A stretch of 56,844 nucleotides of DNA. It comes from Candidatus Omnitrophota bacterium (lineage in GTDB: Bacteria; Omnitrophota; Gorgyraeia; Aquiviventales; Aquiviventaceae). Shown here in pieces: positions 51,435-56,844 of this stretch. Location: contig JAHFGT010000004.1 in NCBI GenBank assembly GCA_023247275.1, forward strand, positions 1 to 56,844, in the 5' to 3' direction. A program made the position numbers and the translations under genes. Every line of letters begins with the position of its first letter. Position 1 is the first letter of the stretch. A model generated the notes under the pieces. It did not search any database, was not told the DNA's origin, and worked only from the letters and a program-made list of their open reading frames with translations.

Positions 51435-53549
51435 ATGTCACCCCATCAACTGCTGCTCGATGTTGGCGTAGCGCTCAGGCTTGAAGACCTGTTCAGGCCT
51501 CTGGTCCTCATCACGTTGGCAGCTCTGCTGCTGGCGTTCAGCTTCCGGGCCCTGACGTGTTCCCAATCGGTGAGCCGACGGTCTGCTCAACGGTTCATCA
51601 GCTCGGTCAGCGACACCTTACTCGCGACCGGGCTCACCATCGTCCTGCTCGAGCTATTCGTCGACCCCTTCGACGCACAGGCGCTTAGGATCGGGCCGCG
51701 ATATGCAGGTCTCCATGCCATTGCACTCTTGGCTGGCGCGTCACTGATCGGGAAGATTCCCTTGCGATGGATCTGTCGCTCGACAGCGTCGCCGACCGCC
51801 CCAGCCACGGGCGCTGTGCGAGTCCCCCTGATCGGGCGCGAATGGTTGCCGCGTGAAGACGTGACGCGCGGCACGCTGGCGTCTGGGCGCACGCGTGCAC
51901 TGGTGGTCGTGATGCTGTTCACCAGCCTGGCGTTCACGATCACGGCGCAGGGATGGTGGCTGCCACCTGGGGTGCACCAGTGCACGGCGGCCATCACCGT
52001 GGCCAGCTATGCCAGCCTGATTCTCTTGTGGCTGGTCTGGCGGGTGCATCAAATCGTTCTAGCGCTCGTGTGGCTGGTGCGTGCAGATCACCACCCCGCG
52101 CCGAGGAGGGCATTATCAGCGGATGAGCTGCCCCACGTGACCGTCCAACTCCCCGTCTATAATGAGGTGAACGTCGTTGAGCGACTGATCGAATCGGCCG
52201 GTCGGATTGACTACCCACGGGATCGGCTGCAGATCCAGGTGTTGGACGATTCCGGCGATTCGACAACCGAGTTGGTGGATCGCCTGGTGGAGCAGCAGCG
52301 CTACCGTGGGGTGAACATGGTCACGGTCCGCCGCCCGCGGCGCGAGGGCTACAAGGCTGGGGCGCTGGCCCACGCACTGCCCGCAGCAACCGGCGAGTTC
52401 ATCGCGATCTTCGACGCCGATTTCGTCATCTCACCGGGATGGCTCCGCACAGTCATCCGGTACTTCACCGATGAGTCGGTTGGGTTTGTGCAAGCCCGGT
52501 GGGCACACTTGAATCGGCACCGGTCGATGTTGACCCAGATCCAGGCGATCGGGTTGGATATGCACCAGGCGGTGGAACAGGCGGCGAAGAACCGCGCCGG
52601 CTGCTGGGTCAATTTCCACGGCACCGCGGGAATCTGGAGGCGCTTGGCCATCGAAGATTCTGGCGGTTGGCATCGGGATTCGGAAACCGAGGATGGCGAT
52701 CTCAGCTATCGCGCTGCCGCCCGCGGCTGGCGCGTCATCTATTTGCTCAATGACGCTGTCCCGGCCGAATTGCCCTCGACGATGCGTTCGTATGTGAGCC
52801 AGCAGATGCGGTGGCAGCGCGGCGGCGTCCAAGTGATGAAGAAGCTTCTCCCGGTGCTGGTGCGCGCCCGCCTGCCCGTCCGAGTACGAGCGGATGCCTT
52901 CTTGCGGTTGACCGGTCCGGTCGGAACGCTGCTCGGCCTGGCCGTCGTGCTGATGACCTGGCCGGCATTCCGGGCGGCCGAATCGCTGGGGATCACCGCG
53001 ACGTTTCGGTCTATCTATCTCAGTGTCCTACCGGTGTGCCTGTTTTCTGTGGGGTGGGTGTACCAGCTCGCGTGTCAGTACGTTGATGGCCGTGCGTGGC
53101 GTCGCCAGCCATTTCTGACCCGCTGGTGGCCGACACTCGCCCTCGGGGCGCTGGAGATCGGGCTCTTGGTAATGAAGGCTCAGGCGTTCCTTGAGGGGTG
53201 GTTGATTCCCAAGGTGGGGTTTGAGCGGACCCCAAAGCTGCACGCGGTCGGCAAACACGTCCATCCACGCGTGATCTACCGTTCTGGAAAACCGCTCATC
53301 GGCGAGGGTTTGACGGTCGTGTTCGGTTGCTACGCGCTCGCAGGGGCCGCCGCCTTCGCTTCCGCAGGGCATGGGATGGGAGCCGTCCTCAATCTGTATG
53401 TGGCGATCGGGTTCTTGTGGGTAGGCCTGGCCGCGGGCACCGAGCGGTTGGGCCTGCGACCGTTCTGGACCGCCACCGGGAAATCAGGGACAGCCACTGA
53501 TTTCAGTAGATCACGGTTTCACAGACTGACGCACGTCATGGTAGAATAA
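51435..53549 (+). CDS. processive family-2 glycosyltransferase, cellulose synthase-like
   Basis: A 704-residue protein; GAGGGGGG before the ATG. Four or so membrane segments, then the GT-A domain with VQLPVYNE, LDDSGDST, DADFVISPGW, TEDGDLSYRA and QQMRWQRG (the D, DxD, ED and Q-RW motifs of processive beta-glycosyltransferases), then five or so more membrane segments. It would make and extrude a beta-linked polysaccharide (mannan or glucan); no PilZ domain is fused. The end SGTATDFSRS is written in a REP sequence, so the native end seems to have been replaced. Confidence 0.9.
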   Translation: MSPHQLLLDVGVALRLEDLFRPLVLITLAALLLAFSFRALTCSQSVSRRSAQRFISSVSDTLLATGLTIVLLELFVDPFDAQALRIGPRYAGLHAIALLAGASLIGKIPLRWICRSTASPTAPATGAVRVPLIGREWLPREDVTRGTLASGRTRALVVVMLFTSLAFTITAQGWWLPPGVHQCTAAITVASYASLILLWLVWRVHQIVLALVWLVRADHHPAPRRALSADELPHVTVQLPVYNEVNVVERLIESAGRIDYPRDRLQIQVLDDSGDSTTELVDRLVEQQRYRGVNMVTVRRPRREGYKAGALAHALPAATGEFIAIFDADFVISPGWLRTVIRYFTDESVGFVQARWAHLNRHRSMLTQIQAIGLDMHQAVEQAAKNRAGCWVNFHGTAGIWRRLAIEDSGGWHRDSETEDGDLSYRAAARGWRVIYLLNDAVPAELPSTMRSYVSQQMRWQRGGVQVMKKLLPVLVRARLPVRVRADAFLRLTGPVGTLLGLAVVLMTWPAFRAAESLGITATFRSIYLSVLPVCLFSVGWVYQLACQYVDGRAWRRQPFLTRWWPTLALGALEIGLLVMKAQAFLEGWLIPKVGFERTPKLHAVGKHVHPRVIYRSGKPLIGEGLTVVFGCYALAGAAAFASAGHGMGAVLNLYVAIGFLWVGLAAGTERLGLRPFWTATGKSGTATDFSRSRFHRLTHVMVE
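53480..53504. repeat. REP, copy 1 (end of glycosyltransferase)
   Basis: GAAATCA-GGGACAGCCAC-TGATTTC: seven-base inverted arms. Same core as the sites at 54345, 54375 and 56808. It encodes SGTATDF in the glycosyltransferase. Confidence 0.8.
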
Positions 53550-53621
53550 ACAGGTTCATACCGCAGAGGCGAACGATCCTGTAAGGAATCAGTCGGTCGT
53601 TGAGTCTCTCAACAATCAGGC

Positions 53622-53658
53622 ACGCAGGAGAGTGAAGCTCTCTCCTGCGTATTTTTTT
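53622..53658 (+). terminator. intrinsic terminator after the glycosyltransferase operon
   Basis: An 11-base perfect stem (ACGCAGGAGAG with CTCTCCTGCGT), loop of seven, and seven T. Bases 53550-53621 show nothing else. Confidence 0.9.
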
Positions 53659-53680
53659 CGGGCTCACATAGGAGGGCATG

Positions 53681-54367
53681 ATGGCACGCTTAGCAAGGGT
53701 AGTGGCTCCAGGCTTGCCGCATCATATCGTGCAGCGGGGCAACCGGCGCCTGGACGTTTTCTTCAATGATCGAGATCGGTCGATCTATCTGGCGTTGCTC
53801 AAGGCCGCCTGCCAGCGGTTCGGTGTGCAGGTGTGGGCCTACTGCTTGATGCGGAATCATATTCACTTGATCGCCATACCGGCTCAGACCGATTCGCTGG
53901 CGCGTTGTTTCGCCGATGCGCATGTCCGCTATACCAGGCGGATCAATACTCGTGAAGGATGGCGCGGGCATTTATGGCAAGCTCGGTTTGGCTCAAGCAT
54001 CTTAGATGAACGATACCTGCTGGCAGCCGTTCGATATGTGGAACTCAATCCGGTGCGCGCGGGGATTGTGTGTTTGCCCTGGGAATACCGCTGGTCCAGT
54101 GCCGCCTGGCATATGGGGCACACCATGTCAGATCCGATCGTCAGTGGAGATGGGGCCTTGAGAGATTTGATCGGTGATTGGGAACAGTACTTAAGCTCAG
54201 AAGAAGATACGGCTCTGGCGAGAGAGATCGAGCAAGAAGTCCAGGTGAGCCGTCCATTGGGAAGTGAAGGATTTATACAGGGATTGGAGAATCAGTTCGG
54301 TCTCACATTCATCCGAGGTAGACCGGGGCCTTCACCACAAAGAAGATCGGTGGCTGTCCCTGATTGA
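53681..54367 (+). mobile_element. RAYT (REP-associated tyrosine transposase)
   Basis: A 228-residue Y1-type transposase: LPHHIVQRGNRR, the metal-binding NHIHLIAIP (HUH), catalytic tyrosine in YLLAAVRYVELNPVRAGIV and WSSAAWH. ATG 53681 has AGGAGGG at suitable distance; ATG 53678 is possible. It is flanked by inverted REPs (53480 and 54345), which it can cleave and spread. The end RRSVAVPD is written in a REP. Confidence 0.93.
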
Positions 54368-54395
54368 TATGAAGAAATCGGTGGCTGTCCCCAAA
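54345..54395. repeat. REP, copies 2 and 3, opposite orientation
   Basis: GATCGGTGGCTGTCCCTGATT (about 54345-54365) and AAATCGGTGGCTGTCCCC (about 54374-54391) are reverse complements of the REP core. The first codes for the RAYT end (SVAVPD), the second for the start of ComEC (KKSVAVPK). Confidence 0.8.
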
Positions 54396-56844
54396 CTCTC
54401 TCTGCGAGCGCCGGTGGCGCCGGTGGGAATCGCGTTCATCGCGGGAATCCTACTAGGGCGGTGGGGGCTCATGCCGATGAGCTGGTGGAGCGTAATGGGC
54501 GGGGTGGTGGCGGTCATGACGTTGGTCATGCACGCCGCTGACTCGCACCGCGCGCGCCGTCACGCACAGCTGATCGGGTTGCTGGTGCTTTGGATGTGTC
54601 TGGGTGCGCTGCGGATGCAGGTGTGGCGAGTCCATCCGCAGTTGCGATTCGCTTCGGTGCTCAGCGACGAGCCGCGGGCGATCGCCATCCATGGAATCGT
54701 GCGCGATGATCCGGCCGAGGTGTTCGCACCGTCGGCGTCCGGAGCCGGGTTGAGCGACGCCGTAGCGACCGGCGTGGTGGACGTTGAGCATCTACGAGTC
54801 GGGGATGCGTGGCAGGCTCGGCCTGGCCGGCTGCGCGTCACGGTCCCAGCCAGGGTGCGGTTGGCGTATGGTGATGAGGTGGTGTTGGAGGGCGCGGCAT
54901 CGCTGGTTCCGCCAGCGGGAAATCCTGGACAGTATGATTGGCGCGCCGCGCTGGCTCGGCAACGGGTTCAAGGGCTGTTGCGGGTGCGGTCGTTCGATGG
55001 AGCAACTGTCCTTCGGCATCGTCAGGGACCGTCGTGGATCGCTGCGATGTTCTGGTTGCGGAGCCGATGGCAGCATCTGCTCCAGCAGGCGTTCGACGAC
55101 GAGCCGGCCGGGCTGCTTCGTTCGCTGCTCTTGGGGCAGCGGGTGGCGTTGGATGAGCCGCTACGGCGCGCGTTCCTGGAAACCGGGACCATCCATCTCC
55201 TGGTCATCAGCGGGTTCAATGTCGGACTCATCGCCGGCCTACTCGAGTTGGCGCTGCGGTTGTTCGGCGTGCCCTGGCGGCTGCGCTTGGCGATGGCGGC
55301 AATGAGCCTGGCCGGATACAGCGTGCTCACCGGATTCCAGCCACCGGTGGTGCGCGCCACCGTCATGGCCTGGGTCGTCCTCGGGACGATCGCGTTGGAC
55401 CGCCCGGTGTCATGGTTCAACACGATCGCGTTAGCCGCGCTCGCCATACTGGCGATAAATCCGCCGCAACTGTTCGACCCAGGATTTCAGTTATCATTCG
55501 GAGCGGTGCTCAGCCTGCTCCTCTTCACCACCCGATGGCAACCGGTGCTTGATCGATGGCTCGCCTGGCTACGCCCGCCGTGGTTGCGAAGGTATCTCGC
55601 GACCGGGTTGGCAGCGACGGTCGCGGTGTGGATCGGTCTGGCTCCGACGCTGGCATGGGACTTCTATCTCATGACGCCGGTGTCGGTGCTGGCCAATCTC
55701 TTGATCACGCCACTAGTCAGCGTCCTCGTCGTTGTCGGCACCGGTGTGCTCACACTCGCGACTGTGATCCCGCGCGTGCTCTGGATGGCTCGGCTGCCGC
55801 TGGACATGTTGCTCCACCTTCTTGTTGGCACCGTGAGATGGTGCCAAGCGATTCCTGGAGCGAGCTGGCTTATCGGACGCCCGGCCGCCTGGTGGCTGGC
55901 CAGTTACTATGCGGTTCTGGTCGGGTCGCTCGTGGCGCGTCGGCACGGTTGGACGCTCTGGCGAATCTTCATCTGTTGGCTCGCAGCCGGCACCTGTTGG
56001 GTATGGGTCGGCGTCGCGCACCGTGCGCTGGCCTCGCATCGGCTCCAGCTCACCATCTTGGATGTGGGTCATGGCGATTCCATCGTCCTGCGCACGCCAG
56101 CAGGGCACACCATCCTCATCGATGCTGGCACGCAGGAGGCCGGCCGATCTCGGGTGCTCCCATTTCTCGAATCCCAGGGGATCCGGACACTGGATCTCTT
56201 GGTGCTGACACATCCGGATGAGGACCATCTCGGCGGAGCCGTGCCCATCTTGGAGCGGCTCCGGGTACAGGCGGTCTTGACGAACGGGGTGACCGATGTC
56301 ACGATGTCCGCGCGACGCGTAGAAGCCTTGTTGGTCAACAAACAGGTGCCGCGCGTCGTGGCGCAGGCCGGGACCTTGATACGAGAAGGGGTCGGGCTTG
56401 AACTTCGTGTCCTCAATCCGCCCAGCGGGCTGGTGCCAGGCGCTGAGCCGGCGTCGAATGACAACTCGGTCGTGATCAAGGTGCGTCGAGGTAGCGTCAG
56501 CGCGCTGTTGACCGGTGACCTGGAAGAGCAAGGCGTGCCCTGGGTGCTGCGCGAGCCGGACCTGGCGTCGACGATTCTGAAAGTGCCGCACCATGGCAGC
56601 CGGCTGGGTGCAGCGGGCGAGCGGTTGTTTCGAGCGGTCCGGCCGGCGGTGTCGATCATCAGCGTCGGTCGGTTGCATCATTTGCCAGCGCCGCAGACCG
56701 TGCGAGCGCTGCGGCGTGTTGGGACAGCGCTCTATACGACACAGGCTCAAGGAGCGATTGAGATTCGGACAGACGGTGTGACCTATCAGGTCAACACGTT
56801 TACATCGGGGACAGCCACTGATTTCCCAGAAAAAGCAAGAAATC
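54369..56844 (+). CDS. comEC: ComEC/Rec2 DNA uptake channel (3' end at or beyond window)
   Basis: The frame is open from ATG 54369 to the window edge (at least 825 residues). The N-terminal part has two membrane segments (GIAFIAGILLG), an OB-like domain, then the Competence domain (LLGQRVALDEPLRRAF, LLVISGFNVGLIAGLLE) with many membrane segments, and a C-terminal metallo-beta-lactamase-like domain (LDVGHGDSIVL, ILIDAG, LTHPDEDHLGG, KVPHHGS). It carries single-stranded DNA across the inner membrane. Its first ten residues and the visible end (TSGTATDFPE) are REP-encoded; the true start may be slightly downstream. Confidence 0.92.
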   Translation, partial: MKKSVAVPKLSLRAPVAPVGIAFIAGILLGRWGLMPMSWWSVMGGVVAVMTLVMHAADSHRARRHAQLIGLLVLWMCLGALRMQVWRVHPQLRFASVLSDEPRAIAIHGIVRDDPAEVFAPSASGAGLSDAVATGVVDVEHLRVGDAWQARPGRLRVTVPARVRLAYGDEVVLEGAASLVPPAGNPGQYDWRAALARQRVQGLLRVRSFDGATVLRHRQGPSWIAAMFWLRSRWQHLLQQAFDDEPAGLLRSLLLGQRVALDEPLRRAFLETGTIHLLVISGFNVGLIAGLLELALRLFGVPWRLRLAMAAMSLAGYSVLTGFQPPVVRATVMAWVVLGTIALDRPVSWFNTIALAALAILAINPPQLFDPGFQLSFGAVLSLLLFTTRWQPVLDRWLAWLRPPWLRRYLATGLAATVAVWIGLAPTLAWDFYLMTPVSVLANLLITPLVSVLVVVGTGVLTLATVIPRVLWMARLPLDMLLHLLVGTVRWCQAIPGASWLIGRPAAWWLASYYAVLVGSLVARRHGWTLWRIFICWLAAGTCWVWVGVAHRALASHRLQLTILDVGHGDSIVLRTPAGHTILIDAGTQEAGRSRVLPFLESQGIRTLDLLVLTHPDEDHLGGAVPILERLRVQAVLTNGVTDVTMSARRVEALLVNKQVPRVVAQAGTLIREGVGLELRVLNPPSGLVPGAEPASNDNSVVIKVRRGSVSALLTGDLEEQGVPWVLREPDLASTILKVPHHGSRLGAAGERLFRAVRPAVSIISVGRLHHLPAPQTVRALRRVGTALYTTQAQGAIEIRTDGVTYQVNTFTSGTATDFPEKARN
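56808..56827. repeat. REP, copy 4 (window end)
   Basis: GGGGACAGCCACTGATTTCC within the comEC frame, same orientation as copy 1. It codes for SGTATDF. Confidence 0.75.

Overview
The window is GC-rich bacterial chromosome with very dense coding, many ATGA-type overlaps and AGGAGG-like ribosome sites. The organism cannot be named from the sequence. A complete nitrate-assimilation and molybdenum-cofactor cluster, LeuS, AccA, Tat, a ComEA/ComEC pair, an outer-membrane porin and many TPR, Rhs and palindromic-repeat elements suggest a free-living Gram-negative (diderm) bacterium, probably of an uncultured environmental lineage (Omnitrophota, NC10 or Nitrospirota-like; this is only an impression).

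Bases 1-15,517 are a nitrate/nitrite assimilation supercluster on the + strand. A GAF-GAF-ANTAR regulator (cut by the window edge) is followed by a sigma70-type promoter. The leader after it carries two A1/G4 hexaloop hairpins, the second overlapping an intrinsic terminator, which is the classical ANTAR antitermination layout. It leads into a run of genes: NifI2-like PII, ferredoxin-type nitrite reductase fused to a Rieske domain, NifI1-like PII, moaD, moaE, moeA, mobA, moaC, mog, a TauE/SafE permease, a second NifI2-like/NifI1-like pair, an MFS nitrate transporter, a beta-barrel porin, the catalytic nitrate reductase and moaA. Uptake, reduction, cofactor synthesis and PII control are therefore in one transcription direction.

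Bases 15,600-19,763 hold comM and a 393-bp direct duplication of its 3' part. Between the two copies lie an xre pseudogene, a YefM/RelE pair, a sigma-like fragment and a BrnT/CopG-antitoxin pair. Bases 19,879-39,551 are mostly housekeeping: a PAP2-like protein, an L,D-transpeptidase, accA, a response regulator, tRNA-Leu, slipin/NfeD, tRNA-Ala, endonuclease IV, an envelope lipoprotein group, PilZ proteins, leuS (with an in-frame palindromic insertion), two further toxin-antitoxin pairs, comEA, a 50-codon tatA, a UvrD-type helicase and a histidine kinase.

Bases 39,552-48,016 are a polymorphic-toxin locus: a 2,183-residue SpvB/FG-GAP/Rhs protein with a PD-(D/E)XK-like C-terminal toxin, its overlapping candidate immunity gene, and a convergent XRE-cupin regulator plus receiver protein. 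An identical palindromic operator (TGTTGAT-N5-ATCAACA) sits in front of both rhs and the XRE gene, which suggests that the regulator controls itself and the toxin. Bases 48,134-53,549 are a secretion/surface operon: two TPR proteins, an Ig-like protein with a duplicated unrecognised domain, and a processive family-2 glycosyltransferase. The window ends with a REP-associated (RAYT) transposase and comEC (cut by the edge), whose ends, like that of the glycosyltransferase, are written in translated REP sequence.

Several small palindromic repeat families are scattered through the window: a CTAG-flanked element of about 108 bp (two copies), a GAGTCGAACC-ended element placed against start codons (three copies), REPs of the GGGACAGCCACTGATTT type (four copies) and single palindromes.
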